64,000 bases of DNA from CAYUMU01 sp964445985 (GCA_964445985.1 CAYUMU010000016.1:26772-90771); one strand, 5' to 3'. Positions 9,055 to 17,981 are shown, counted from the first letter of the stretch. Program-made: numbers and translations. Notes: generated by a model not told the origin, from the letters alone.

Positions 9055-9121
9055 GCCTATCCAATGACTCCCTCGCCCCTCGAGGGTTGGGGTGAGGGGG
9101 AAACAGGGTTCTCGGATAGGC
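9055..9121. repeat. REP-like nested palindrome
   Basis: The outer 8-bp arms GCCTATCC (9055-9062) and GGATAGGC (9114-9121) enclose a second imperfect palindrome, CCCTCGCCCC...GGGGTGAGGG, around CTCGAG. The nested dyad symmetry resembles a REP/BIME unit. No second copy was noticed in the window. Confidence 0.5.
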
Positions 9122-9262
9122 GCTTAATGAAGTTCCCCGCCACCCATCCGCGGCAATTTGGCGCCGCCGAAAGACATCCGCGATGCGCCCTGCCCGGTGT
9201 GGCGGCGGATCGGTTATAATTGCTCGGATTGATGGGAATTATTGTGCGGGGAGTTAAGCCTG

Positions 9263-10240
9263 ATGGCTATCGACGCGTCGGAACCCACACCAGGCAATCG
9301 CCGGCACGGCACGTTTCGTAGTGCCGTGCTGCGCGGGCTGGGAGTATTCTTGCCGCCATTGCTCACCGTGGTGATCTTTGTTTGGATCTTTGGCACGGTC
9401 TACGACTATGTGCTCGAACCGATCGAAACGATCACGCGAAAAATCCTCGTCTACAGCATTTCAGACATTCGCCAAAACCCCGACTGGCAGCAAACCATCG
9501 AGGTGGACGAGGCAACCGGCGCTCGCTTCCGACGCATGAGCAGCGATGCCACCTACGTGCCGATCGATGTCTATCAGACGGTGCGGGAACGGGATGGCTA
9601 TGTAACCGCCGACCGGATGACGGGCCGGGAAGTTTACTCACGCTACGTGCAGATTCGTTTCCTCAAGCCGCAGTACGTGATTCCGCTGTTTTTGGCGGTA
9701 TTCGTGCTGCTGCTGTACCTGATGGGCCGTTCGCTGGGAGCCCGGCTGGGGCGGTTTTTCTGGCAAACATTCGAGCGGATCATTCAGCGCGTGCCGATGG
9801 TCCGCAAGGTTTACTCCTCGGTAAAACAGGTCACCGATTTCCTCTTCAGCCAGCAGGAGTTGCAATTTACCCGCGTGGTGGCGGTGGAATACCCTCGCAA
9901 GAACTCGTGGACGCTGGGCTTTGTCACCGGCGAAAGTCTGCTCGATATTCGCAATCAGGCCCAAGAGCCCATTCTGGCGGTATTGGTGGCTACCTCGCCC
10001 ATGCCCATGACCGGCTTCGCCACCACGGTGCTCAAGAGCGAGTGCATCGACTTGAACATGACGGTGGAGGAAGCCATTGAATTCATTGTGAGCTGCGGGG
10101 TCGTCGTGCCGCCGCATCAGGCGCACACCGACTTTCCCGCCACCAATAACAACAGCGCCTTGCCACTAACCAAGGGCGCGGCGGCCGCGGTGGCGTCGGG
10201 AAACCAGCCGGGGCAACCGGCGCCCGAGAAAGACGCGTAG
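9263..10240 (+). CDS. DUF502 family membrane protein
   Basis: The 325-residue protein belongs to the DUF502 family, integral membrane proteins of unknown function. It shows two membrane helices, LRGLGVFLPPLLTVVIFVWIF near the N-terminus and VIPLFLAVFVLLLYLMG near residue 145. Family motifs follow: FWQTFERIIQRVPMVRKVYSSVKQVTDF and FVATSPMP-type VATSPMPMTGF. An extra loop of about 75 residues separates the two helices, longer than in short bacterial homologues. The ATG was chosen because a GGGGAG lies ten bases upstream. A TATAAT at 9215-9220 could be its -10. hemC follows on the same strand 126 bp later. Confidence 0.85.
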   Translation: MAIDASEPTPGNRRHGTFRSAVLRGLGVFLPPLLTVVIFVWIFGTVYDYVLEPIETITRKILVYSISDIRQNPDWQQTIEVDEATGARFRRMSSDATYVPIDVYQTVRERDGYVTADRMTGREVYSRYVQIRFLKPQYVIPLFLAVFVLLLYLMGRSLGARLGRFFWQTFERIIQRVPMVRKVYSSVKQVTDFLFSQQELQFTRVVAVEYPRKNSWTLGFVTGESLLDIRNQAQEPILAVLVATSPMPMTGFATTVLKSECIDLNMTVEEAIEFIVSCGVVVPPHQAHTDFPATNNNSALPLTKGAAAAVASGNQPGQPAPEKDA

Positions 10241-10366
10241 GCCGAGGTTCCCCGAGGAACCCCCGTGCTGCTCCCCGCGGAGAACATCACCAAAACTCCG
10301 TTCTAGCGGACAGGGCCGTGGCGGTTTGAACTTGATCGTGCTTTTTGCTTTTGATGAGTACTTGTA

Positions 10367-11362
10367 GTGACTAAGACTTTGCGGCTAGGAACTCGATCGA
10401 GCCAATTGGCCCGCTGGCAGGCTGACTGGGTCGCCGCTCGGCTGGAAGAAACCGGCCAGAGCGTGGAACTGGTGCTGATCAGCACCACCGGTGATCAACA
10501 GCAAACCGGCCCCATTGCCCAGGTGGGCACGCAAGGCGTCTTTACCAAAGAGATTCAGCGGGCCTTGCTCGACAACCAGGTGGACCTGGCCGTTCATAGC
10601 CTCAAGGATTTACCCACCGAACCCACGCCCGGCCTGTGCCTGGCGGCCGTGCCCACGCGAGCCGCCGTGGGCGACGCGCTGCTGATCCGGCCCGGAAGCG
10701 AACGCCCGGCCACGGTTCGCGGCGAATCCAACCCGCCTGCTGACAAGGCGCCTGCTGCCGGGCAGGGAACGCGGTTGATGGAATTGCCGCAGGCAGCCCG
10801 CGTGGGCACGGGCAGCACGCGTCGTCGCGCTCAGCTTTGGCACCGTCGTCCCGACCTCACGTTGCTCGACATTCGGGGGAATGTCGATACCCGCATTCGC
10901 AAACTTCATGACGGTGAGTACGACGCCATCATTCTGGCCGAGGCCGGTCTAACCCGATTGGGCCTTGAGGCCCACATTTCCGAGGTTCTTCCGCTGGATT
11001 GGTATTTGCCAGCCGTGGGTCAAGGCGCCTTGGGAATCGAAACCCGGCAAGACGATGCTGATGCGCGAGAAGTGCTGGGGGTGCTCGACGATCCGGTTTC
11101 TCACGCTTGCGTGCTGGCAGAGCGAGCCTTGCTGGCAGGCTTGCGGGGAGGTTGTTTGGCCCCCGTTGGCGCGTGGGCCCGGCCGGTGGAAGGCGAACTT
11201 GTGCTGGAAGGCGTGGTGCTCAGCGTTGATGGCCGGCAGCGGTTGCTGGCAACAGGGCGCGGACCATTGTCTGAGGCCGTGGCGCTGGGAAATGCCGCCG
11301 CGAGCGAGCTACTTCAGGCGGGCGCCGCGCAGCTCATTCAGGCCGCTTCGGGCCGCGGCTAG
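10367..11362 (+). CDS. hemC: hydroxymethylbilane synthase (porphobilinogen deaminase)
   Basis: HemC polymerises four porphobilinogen units into hydroxymethylbilane in haem synthesis. Diagnostic parts are LRLGTRSSQLARWQAD at the N-terminus, the active-site region VDLAVHSLKDLPT, ARVGTGSTRRRAQL, and LRGGCLAPVGA. In the last, Cys263 anchors the dipyrromethane cofactor. Compared with typical bacterial HemC there is an insertion of about 25-30 residues around residues 110-140, between the ALLIRPG strand and the VGTGS turn. It is Pro/Ala/Gly-rich and probably a surface loop. Translation starts at GTG. The stop codon coincides with the start of a 7-bp tandem repeat array. Confidence 0.96.
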   Translation: MTKTLRLGTRSSQLARWQADWVAARLEETGQSVELVLISTTGDQQQTGPIAQVGTQGVFTKEIQRALLDNQVDLAVHSLKDLPTEPTPGLCLAAVPTRAAVGDALLIRPGSERPATVRGESNPPADKAPAAGQGTRLMELPQAARVGTGSTRRRAQLWHRRPDLTLLDIRGNVDTRIRKLHDGEYDAIILAEAGLTRLGLEAHISEVLPLDWYLPAVGQGALGIETRQDDADAREVLGVLDDPVSHACVLAERALLAGLRGGCLAPVGAWARPVEGELVLEGVVLSVDGRQRLLATGRGPLSEAVALGNAAASELLQAGAAQLIQAASGRG

Positions 11363-11409
11363 TTGCTAGTTGCTGGTTGCTGGTTGCTGGTTGCTGGTTG
11401 CTGGTTGCT
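11361..11409 (+). repeat. 7-bp tandem repeat array (RGTTGCT)n
   Basis: There are seven contiguous copies of the heptamer: two AGTTGCT followed by five GGTTGCT. They begin at the last two bases of the hemC stop codon. A partial unit (GGTGGC) follows. No coding role is apparent. Confidence 0.9.
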
Positions 11410-11600
11410 GGTGGCACGGCACTCGATGCTGCTGCTTACGGAAATGGCGGCCATTGCTATGGCACGTCGCTAACGTAGTTGCTAACATTCCACCCCGCTT
11501 TGGATGAGCGGAACGCCATGCGCGTTGGGTTCGGTTTTGTGGAGCGGTCGCTCTACCTGAGCCCGCTCGCGGCGATGGCAAAAGGTCATGGAGGACCGCG

Positions 11601-12680
11601 ATGAAGGTGTTGGCCCTCACCGAAGGCCCCAACCATGTGTGCTACCGGTATCGCATCGAGGCCTTCGCCACGGCACTGAATGAGCGTGGTTGGACCCTCG
11701 AATCGCTGCCGCTGGAGCCGAACACCTTTCAACGCAATTCGCAGTTGAAGGCGGCCGCCGGCACCGATGTGGTCATCTTGCAACGAAAGCTGCTGCCGCT
11801 TTGGCAACTGCGGTTGCTACGCCGCGCCGCGCGGGTGTTAGTGTACGATTTCGATGACGCGCTGTATTCGCGCGATAGCTATAGCCGCAAGGGGAGCGCC
11901 AGTTGGGCTCGCCTGGCTCATTTTTGGGCAACCGTTTACGCCGCCGACGCGGTGCTCGCTGGCAACAGCTTTCTACAAGATCAGGCCGCGGCCTATGTGC
12001 AGCCCGAGCGGGTGCATTTGATGCCGACCTGCGTCGATCCCGATCTGTATCCGCAAAGCCGTCATGAGCGCCGCGGCAGCGACGTCAAACTGGTTTGGAT
12101 CGGGCAGCACAGCACGCTGAATTGCCTGAATTTGGCCGAGCCCATGTTGGCCGCGGCCGCGGAACAACTGCCGGGGCTGCAGCTGCGCGTCATCTGTAAT
12201 CGTTTTCCCAATCTGGGCGGAATCGAGGTGGCGCCGAGGCAATGGTCGCAGTCGACCGAGGCCGAGGAGATTGCCGACGCCGACATTGGTCTCTCCTGGT
12301 TGCCAGACGATACGTGGAGCCTGGGGAAATGCGGGCTGAAGGTGCTTCAATACATGGCGGCCGGCTTGCCCGTGGTGGCCAACCCGGTGGGCATGAATCG
12401 TGAGATGGTGGTGCATGGAGAAACCGGCTTCTTGGCGGCCAGCCGCGAAGAGTGGGTGTCGGCCGTGACTCAACTTGCCCGGCAGCCCGAGTTGAGGAAG
12501 AAGATGGGCGAGGCGGGGCGAAAGTTTGTGGAGCGTCACTACAGCGTTCACCGCTGGGCGCCCGTGTTTGCCGAACTGATTCATCGCTTGCCGCGGCAGG
12601 GAGCGGCGCAGCCAGAACGATTGCGACGGCGTTCGGCGGCACAGGCAGGTCATCCGACGCCCGAGGAGCAGACAACATGA
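11601..12680 (+). CDS. glycosyltransferase, GT4-like
   Basis: This 359-residue protein has the two-Rossmann (GT-B) layout. The N-terminal half contains TEGPNHVCYRYRIEAFATAL and VLVYDFDDALYSRD, with an acceptor-side DFDDA motif typical of this subgroup. The C-terminal half contains KLVWIGQHSTLNCL, then ADADIGLSWLPDD and KCGLKVLQYMAAGLPVVANPVGMNREMV with GETGFLA. That is the donor-nucleotide-sugar binding region of GT4 enzymes. It probably adds a sugar to a surface polysaccharide or lipid; donor and acceptor cannot be told. A GGAGG lies close upstream of the ATG. Its stop overlaps the start of the next gene (ATGA), so the two are translationally coupled. Confidence 0.85.
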   Translation: MKVLALTEGPNHVCYRYRIEAFATALNERGWTLESLPLEPNTFQRNSQLKAAAGTDVVILQRKLLPLWQLRLLRRAARVLVYDFDDALYSRDSYSRKGSASWARLAHFWATVYAADAVLAGNSFLQDQAAAYVQPERVHLMPTCVDPDLYPQSRHERRGSDVKLVWIGQHSTLNCLNLAEPMLAAAAEQLPGLQLRVICNRFPNLGGIEVAPRQWSQSTEAEEIADADIGLSWLPDDTWSLGKCGLKVLQYMAAGLPVVANPVGMNREMVVHGETGFLAASREEWVSAVTQLARQPELRKKMGEAGRKFVERHYSVHRWAPVFAELIHRLPRQGAAQPERLRRRSAAQAGHPTPEEQTT

Positions 12681-13483
12681 GGCAGCGTTTGTTCCGGTGC
12701 TTCATGGCACTGGTGCTTCCGTGTCTGGCGCTGTTCGGCTGTACCCCTTTTTGGCTTCATCGTCCGTCGCTTCCGCAACTTAATGAAGTTTCGCGAGGGC
12801 AACTGCAAATTCATTGTGAGGCCACCGTTCCAGCCAATCACCGGCTGTTGGATGAGCTTGTGGCCCGTCGCGACGACGTCTACAACGACCTGACCCTGCC
12901 GGCCTCCGACGAACCTATCCACGTTTATCTGTTCGATAATAACGACAGTTTCCGCAAGTTCATCCGCGGAAATTTCCCCTCGTTCCCCGAGCGGCGGGCA
13001 TTCTTCGTGGGCACCGACACTCGGCTTTCGGTGTATGCCCACTGGGGCGACCGGGTGGCCGAGGATCTTCGGCACGAGGTGGTTCACGGCTATTTGCACG
13101 CGGTGGTTCCCAGTATTCCGCTGTGGATCGACGAAGGGCTGGCCGAGTATTACGAGGTTCCGCGTAGCGACGACGGCCTGAACACCCCTCATGTGCAGTT
13201 GCTCATGGAACAAATGAACGGCGGCTGGCGACCCAACCTGGCAAGGCTGGAAACCCTGGCCACGGCGGCGGAAATGCAGCAGTTGGATTATGCCGAAAGC
13301 TGGGCTTGGGCCCATTTTTTGCTGAAAACCACGCCCAGCCGCAAAGACACGTTGCGGTTCTTCTTGCAAGACCTGCGTCGTGACGGCGCCACCTCCCCGC
13401 TCTCCCGGCGGCTGAAGGAATTGGAACGGGGCGACGTTGAACCGGCGATGGTGGCCCACTTGCGTGATTGGGCTTATCGCTAA
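12677..13483 (+). CDS. lipoprotein with HExxH metallopeptidase-like domain
   Basis: The 268-residue precursor starts with a basic N-region, a hydrophobic core and the lipobox LFGC (Cys22), so it should be lipid-anchored outside the cytoplasm. The zinc-peptidase motif HEVVH is at 133-137. The IDEGLAEYYE segment 15 residues further on supplies a third Glu ligand, matching gluzincin/peptidase MA-like proteins. An upstream alpha/beta part (IHVYLFDNNDSFRKFI) also fits that group. Its ATG overlaps the TGA of the glycosyltransferase, and the SD-like GGAG lies in that gene's end. The two probably work in one envelope process. The substrate is unknown. Confidence 0.8.
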   Translation: MRQRLFRCFMALVLPCLALFGCTPFWLHRPSLPQLNEVSRGQLQIHCEATVPANHRLLDELVARRDDVYNDLTLPASDEPIHVYLFDNNDSFRKFIRGNFPSFPERRAFFVGTDTRLSVYAHWGDRVAEDLRHEVVHGYLHAVVPSIPLWIDEGLAEYYEVPRSDDGLNTPHVQLLMEQMNGGWRPNLARLETLATAAEMQQLDYAESWAWAHFLLKTTPSRKDTLRFFLQDLRRDGATSPLSRRLKELERGDVEPAMVAHLRDWAYR

Positions 13484-13681
13484 ACGCACCCTCGCTCAGG
13501 TCACCCGCAACCAGTCGCTTGGAACCCGGTTTGGCCCCCCTTGCCGTGAGGCGAATCCTGGGGAGAATACAGGGTAGGGAGTTGATTTCCCCCGGGCATT
13601 CGCGGCCGTTTCACGCAGCGAAGGTTTGACCAGCCCGTTTGCCAGACAACACAAGACAAGACAAGCAGCCGAGGAAGGGCC

Positions 13682-13969
13682 ATGCCGACCGTATCGCCAG
13701 CCGTCAACCAGCGAAACCGGGAAATCTTTGCAGCCCTTCAGCCTGGCGACCGCGTGGAACTGGAGCACGACGTGAAGGTCGGTTTTCGCTCTTGGGTCGC
13801 CAGGACAGCAGGCACGGTGGTCCGCACCGAACGCCGGCGACACGGTCTGCACGTGGACCGGAACTACGACGACAAGGTATATAGCGACGCCATTGTGCTC
13901 AAGCGAGATAGTGGCGAACTGACCACGGTCACGCTCGATGCGTATTCGGAATTGAAGAAAATCAATTAG
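13682..13969 (+). CDS. small conserved hypothetical protein
   Basis: The 95-residue soluble protein is predicted from a good ribosome binding site (GAGGAAGG, seven bases before ATG) and coherent composition. The central part, LQPGDRVELEHDVKVGFRSWVARTAGTVVRTERRR, looks like a small beta-barrel of the KOW/SH3-like kind seen in many short planctomycete proteins. The C-terminal half (VYSDAIVLKRDSGELTTVTLDAYSELKKI) continues as strands. No catalytic residues are recognisable and no function is assigned. It stands alone between the lipoprotein gene and the HD hydrolase gene. Confidence 0.65.
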   Translation: MPTVSPAVNQRNREIFAALQPGDRVELEHDVKVGFRSWVARTAGTVVRTERRRHGLHVDRNYDDKVYSDAIVLKRDSGELTTVTLDAYSELKKIN

Positions 13970-14107
13970 AGACCGTGCTCGCGTACCTGGCTGGTAGAGT
14001 GTCAGAAGGCGGGACGAAAAATGCCCGTCGCCAAGGCAACTCGCACCGTCGTCGGCAGAGCCTCCTCCCCCTCCACCTTTCCTGCATGGAGCGTTACCGA
14101 CGCAAAT

Positions 14108-14680
14108 ATGGAAACGACCGATCTTTCACTGGTATTGAAGGCGACGGAGTTCGCCGCGGAAATGCACCGTCATCAACGGCGCAAAGACGAAGTCACTCCC
14201 TACATCAATCATCCGATTGAAGTGGCCCGGATGTTGGCCGAGCACGGCGCGGACGTGCCGACGGTGGTGGCGGCATTGCTCCACGATACGATTGAAGACA
14301 CCACCGCAACCTATGACGATGTGCAGCGCGAGTTTGGAGACGTGGTGGCGTGCCTGGTTTTGGAAGTGACCGACGACAAGAGCCTGCCGAAGCACGTTCG
14401 GAAGCAGTTGCAAGTGGAACGCGCGCCGCAAAAGTCGCGGAGAGCCAAGCAAATCAAGCTGGCCGACAAGTGCGCCAATTTGCGAAGCCTGGCAGAGAAG
14501 CCGCCGTTGCAATGGGACCAGGCACGAACTCAAGCCTATTTTGATTGGGCCGATCAAGTCGTCGCCGGGCTGCGAGGCGCGCATGCCGGACTCGAGGCCT
14601 GTTTCGACGCGGCATCCATCGCCGGTCGCTCGGCCCTGGGATTGCAACCGCGCCACCATGAAAATACGAGCACGCCGTAA
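14108..14680 (+). CDS. HD-domain hydrolase, MESH1/SpoT-like
   Basis: This 190-residue protein matches the stand-alone hydrolase half of RelA/SpoT proteins (MESH1-like small alarmone hydrolases). Those use Mn2+ to split the 3'-pyrophosphate of (p)ppGpp or act on NADPH. The metal-binding set is visible: His20/His22 region, YINHP (His35), LLHDTIEDT (His59-Asp60, Glu63-Asp64) and KLADKCANLRSL further on. No synthetase domain follows. The start was placed at METTDLS, where family similarity begins; an in-frame ATG 29 codons earlier is less likely. Substrate specificity is inferred from the family only. Confidence 0.8.
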   Translation: METTDLSLVLKATEFAAEMHRHQRRKDEVTPYINHPIEVARMLAEHGADVPTVVAALLHDTIEDTTATYDDVQREFGDVVACLVLEVTDDKSLPKHVRKQLQVERAPQKSRRAKQIKLADKCANLRSLAEKPPLQWDQARTQAYFDWADQVVAGLRGAHAGLEACFDAASIAGRSALGLQPRHHENTSTP

Positions 14681-14733
14681 TGGCGCGCGGCGTCATCCGC
14701 TGAATCGCATACTCGCTTGCCTCTGAGGTTGCG

Positions 14734-15702
14734 TTGGCCGATTCGAACCAATCGTTGTCCCACGATTCCGGCCAAAGCAAGCCAGGCGCTGGCCCGGAGC
14801 CGCAACCCATCGCCGCGGAACATCGCTGGCACCCTCTCCATGCTTTGCATGAGCGGCAATTCGAGAATTTCCGCTTTGTGTATCCGGTTCTGAGCCGCCG
14901 TTCCCGCGGAATTTCTGTCGGGGTTAATCTCAACCCCGACAAGGTCTGCAACTTCGACTGTATTTATTGCCAGGTCGATCGACGAACGGAATCCGACACC
15001 CAGTTCGTGGAAACCGCGGCCTTGCTGGCCGAGTTGGAGGCGGTGCTCGAATCGGCGCTTTCCGGCAAGATTTACGAGCAGCAGCGGTTTGCGGCCACCC
15101 CGGAGAACTTGCGGCGTGTGAACGATATTGCTTTCAGTGGCGATGGCGAGCCGACCACGCATCGCAATTTTGCCGAGGTGATTGCGGCCTGCGCCGAGGT
15201 GAAGCGGCGGGTGGAAAGTAAGCACGCCGCCGAGCCGGTGAAGATGGTGCTGATCACCAACGCGAGCATGTTCCATCGGCCGCACGTGCAGGCGGGCCTG
15301 GTGTTGTTGGATGCCAACCACGGCGAAATTTGGGCCAAACTCGACGCCGGAACCGAGGCGTATTATCAGCGAATCGAACGAACCAAGATTCCCTTCCACC
15401 AGGTGCTGCAAAACATTACCGCCGCGGCGCAGGCGCGGCCGATAGCCATTCAGTCGCTGTTTATGCGCGTGCAGGGCGAGCCGCCAAGCAACGCGGAACT
15501 GGAAGCGTACTGCGATCGTTTGAACGAAATCGTTGCCACCGGCGGCCAGATCAAGCTGGTGCAGGTATATACGGTGGCTCGACAACCGGCCGAGAGTTTT
15601 GTGGAGCCCCTGGCCAATGCCCAAGTGGACGCGATTGCCCAGTTGGTCGAGGACCGCTGTGGTTTACCGGTGGCAGCCTTCCATGGGCCGGGTAAAGGGT
15701 AG
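14734..15702 (+). CDS. radical SAM protein
   Basis: The 322-residue protein carries the radical SAM cluster motif CNFDCIYCQ, Cys72/76/79 binding a [4Fe-4S] cluster that cleaves S-adenosylmethionine. The barrel includes the FSGDGEPTTH strand, which plays the GGE role, and the VLITNASMF strand. Overall it resembles the Elp3-like/wyosine-type group of radical SAM proteins found in many bacteria without assigned reaction. It starts at TTG with TGAGG six bases upstream. The product and substrate are unknown. A short stem just after the stop may end the transcript. Confidence 0.82.
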   Translation: MADSNQSLSHDSGQSKPGAGPEPQPIAAEHRWHPLHALHERQFENFRFVYPVLSRRSRGISVGVNLNPDKVCNFDCIYCQVDRRTESDTQFVETAALLAELEAVLESALSGKIYEQQRFAATPENLRRVNDIAFSGDGEPTTHRNFAEVIAACAEVKRRVESKHAAEPVKMVLITNASMFHRPHVQAGLVLLDANHGEIWAKLDAGTEAYYQRIERTKIPFHQVLQNITAAAQARPIAIQSLFMRVQGEPPSNAELEAYCDRLNEIVATGGQIKLVQVYTVARQPAESFVEPLANAQVDAIAQLVEDRCGLPVAAFHGPGKG

Positions 15703-15717
15703 TTGCGGTTCGCAACT
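15701..15717. terminator. small hairpin between convergent genes
   Basis: The 7-bp stem AGTTGCG/CGCAACT with a 3-nt loop spans the stop of the radical SAM gene and abuts the convergent gene. A weak T-rich stretch follows on the plus strand. Confidence 0.45.
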
Positions 15718-15951
15718 TTAGATTTCATCTTCAGCGTCCGGCTCTGCTGCCGTTTTCTCTGGGCAGAGCGCGTCGGCGAACAGCATTTCCAGATCGCGCA
15801 GGTGATCCCCGGTTGCCGTGTGAATGATCAGCGCGCGGCCTTTGCCGGCGCTTTCAATCTTGCGAACGCCAAAGCCGTGGCCTTTGAGTCGACGCCGGGC
15901 TTGTGCCGCGCTGACTTCCACGTACAGCCGAAAGCCTTTGAGGTTTTTCAT
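15718..15951 (-). CDS. small hypothetical protein downstream of stress protein
   Basis: A 77-residue acidic-tailed protein lies 54 bp downstream of the universal stress protein gene, on the same strand and probably in the same transcript. The sequence suggests one small alpha/beta unit: RLYVEVSAAQARRRLKGHGFGV looks like strand-helix, and KGRALIIHTATGDHLRDLEMLFADAL like strand-helix. An acidic C-terminus (AEPDAEDEI) follows. No family or motif is recognised. It is kept because of its position, its ATG and its protein-like composition. Confidence 0.55.
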   Translation of the reverse strand: MKNLKGFRLYVEVSAAQARRRLKGHGFGVRKIESAGKGRALIIHTATGDHLRDLEMLFADALCPEKTAAEPDAEDEI

Positions 15952-16005
15952 GGTAACGCACGCGACTTGGTTCTTGGCGCCGGGCGCTTGGCGATCGCAA
16001 ACCTG

Positions 16006-16470
16006 TCAAGGCATCACAAACTGGTGGCCTTCGGGGCGCACGGTCAGCACGGGGCACGGTGCTTTACGAACAACTCGTTCGGCGACGCTGCCCGCCAGCA
16101 CATGCGCCAGGCCGCTGCGACCGTGCGTGCCCATCACGATCAGGTCGATGTCTTCTTGCCGGGCGTAGCGCACAATCTCCACAAAGGGTGTGCCATGCAC
16201 CGTGGTTCTTACTACCTGATGATTGGTCGTCCATGAGGGGTCGATGAGTGTTGCCAAATGCTGATTGGCGGCCTTCTTCGATTCTTCCGCGTGCGAGGGC
16301 AATGCCAACCCCATGCCGAACTGGGGTGTGGGATCGGCGTGAATCTCGAGAACGTGAAGCAGATAGAGTTGGGCTTGAAACCGATCGGCGAATTCGCAGG
16401 CATACTTCATGGCTTCGGCGGCGTAATCGCTGAAGTCGGTGGGCAGCAGAATTTTTTTGAGATTAATCAT
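16006..16470 (-). CDS. universal stress protein (UspA family)
   Basis: A 154-residue single Usp domain. It starts with INLKKILLPTDFSDYAAEAMKYA, the family's first strand and helix. It ends with the ATP-binding signature GTHGRSGLAHVLAGSVAE followed by VVRKAPCPVLTVRP. Proteins of this ATP-binding subgroup respond to starvation and other stresses; the exact role here is unknown. The start at MINLKK removes an unconserved 20-residue extension that an earlier ATG would add. The small hypothetical gene follows. Confidence 0.92.
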   Translation of the reverse strand: MINLKKILLPTDFSDYAAEAMKYACEFADRFQAQLYLLHVLEIHADPTPQFGMGLALPSHAEESKKAANQHLATLIDPSWTTNHQVVRTTVHGTPFVEIVRYARQEDIDLIVMGTHGRSGLAHVLAGSVAERVVRKAPCPVLTVRPEGHQFVMP

Positions 16471-16595
16471 GGTCTGACTCTTGAGGGCTGGTGACGCGTT
16501 TGAATTCTTCTCACCTGGGCTGCTCTCCATCCAACGCCACGTTGCCTGGCGCCTTGGTAAAGGCGCCGTCGATAAGGGTTTGCCAAGCGAACCCC

Positions 16596-17981
16596 TTAGG
16601 CCAGGTTCCAGCCTTTACGATATTCTCGCCGGATCAGCGGATCGGCCTCGGGCGTGCCTTCGGCCCGCAGCGCCGCGGTATCCCAGGTGAGCCGCTTGCC
16701 CAGGCGGTAAGCAATATTGCCCAAGTGATTGGCCTCGGTGAGCAAGCCGGCGTATTCGAAATTGCAGGTGGTCGGGGAGCCCGTCTTGCAGGCTTCGATC
16801 CATTCGGCGTAATGGCCCACGGAGTTCGGTATGGACGGTTCTGGTGGCTGAAAGTCTTTGAATTGTTGTTCCGGCAGCAGCACATGCTTTCCGTAGTCGG
16901 AAAGCAGCATCCCTTTGCTACCCACGAATAGCATGCCGTTGGTCCATTGCGGAATGGCGCCTTCGGTCCAGAGCGTGGGTTTGTGCGTGCCTTGATACCA
17001 GGTGAGGGCCACCGCGGGACGGCCATTCTCCGCTTCGTATTCATAGCGGGCCTGCATCGAAGCGGGGGCAAGCTCGGCGTGCGGCGGCGAACCGGCAGCT
17101 TCAATATAGCGCGGGGCCTTGAGGTCCAGAGCCCAAAACGGCAGGTCGTTAAAGTGGCTGCCGAGGTCGCTCATGGTGCCGCTGCCAAAATCCCACCAGC
17201 GATACCATTTGGGACCAGGCACGTAGGCGTTGTGAAAGGGGCGATACGGCGCCGGCCCCAGCCAAAGATCCCAAGCCAGCCCCGCCGGCGGCTGCTCACT
17301 CATCGGCGGTCGGTCTTGTAAGAAAACAATATCCTTATGTTCGCGAGCTTCTGCCTCGCTGGGATGCCAACCCCAGGCTCGGGAGACCCACACGTGGGCT
17401 TCGCTCACGTCTCCGATCGCTCCCGAGCGGATCAATTCGACCACGCGGCGGTAATTGTTGCCGGCGTGAACTTGGGTGCCCATCTGGGTGGCCACTTTGG
17501 CTTTGGCGGCAGCTTCGCGAATCACGCGGGCTTCCCAAATACCGTGCGTCAACGGCTTCTCGCAATACACATGCTTGCCCAACTGCAAAGCGGGCAACGT
17601 GGCAAAGGCGTGCGTGTGTTCGCAGGTGCTGACCACCACGGCATCGAAATCGTTGGCGTGGTCGTATAGCTTGCGAAAATCCGCGAACTTGCGGGCCTGG
17701 GGGTTGGTTGTCGCCGCCTGATTGAGGTTGTCCGCGGATACGTCGCAGAGAGCCACGATATGTTCGGAGGCCACGCCGCGGGCGTTGGCGGCTCCGCGGC
17801 CTCCCACGCCAATCAAGGCAATCCTCAGTTTCTCGTTCAGATTTCGGCCGCGAACAATCGCTGGCGCCACCCAGGGTGGAACCACGAGGGCCGCCGCGCT
17901 TGCCAAGGCCGATTGCTGAAGAAAACGCCGCCGGCTGGATCGATGCGACGACGAACCCTGGCCCAAGCTATTAGGCGACAT
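16596..17981 (-). CDS. Gfo/Idh/MocA family oxidoreductase, Tat-exported
   Basis: This 461-residue NAD(P)-dependent sugar or polyol dehydrogenase-like protein has a twin-arginine signal (SRRRFLQQSALASAAALVVP). The signal implies export in folded form, as in many planctomycete members. The Rossmann motif is LRIALIGVGGRGAANARG. The active-site EKPL lies in HVYCEKPLTHG, the usual catalytic Lys position. The C-terminal domain contains KWYRWWDFGSGTMSDLGSHFND, typical of the planctomycete subgroup. The ATG is preceded by GGAGG; a TTG one codon earlier is less likely. The substrate is unknown. Confidence 0.92.
   Translation of the reverse strand: MSPNSLGQGSSSHRSSRRRFLQQSALASAAALVVPPWVAPAIVRGRNLNEKLRIALIGVGGRGAANARGVASEHIVALCDVSADNLNQAATTNPQARKFADFRKLYDHANDFDAVVVSTCEHTHAFATLPALQLGKHVYCEKPLTHGIWEARVIREAAAKAKVATQMGTQVHAGNNYRRVVELIRSGAIGDVSEAHVWVSRAWGWHPSEAEAREHKDIVFLQDRPPMSEQPPAGLAWDLWLGPAPYRPFHNAYVPGPKWYRWWDFGSGTMSDLGSHFNDLPFWALDLKAPRYIEAAGSPPHAELAPASMQARYEYEAENGRPAVALTWYQGTHKPTLWTEGAIPQWTNGMLFVGSKGMLLSDYGKHVLLPEQQFKDFQPPEPSIPNSVGHYAEWIEACKTGSPTTCNFEYAGLLTEANHLGNIAYRLGKRLTWDTAALRAEGTPEADPLIRREYRKGWNLA

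Noticed and set aside
11361..11409. Possible CRISPR-like array
   Set aside because: The units are 7 bp and contiguous with no spacers, so this is a simple tandem repeat.
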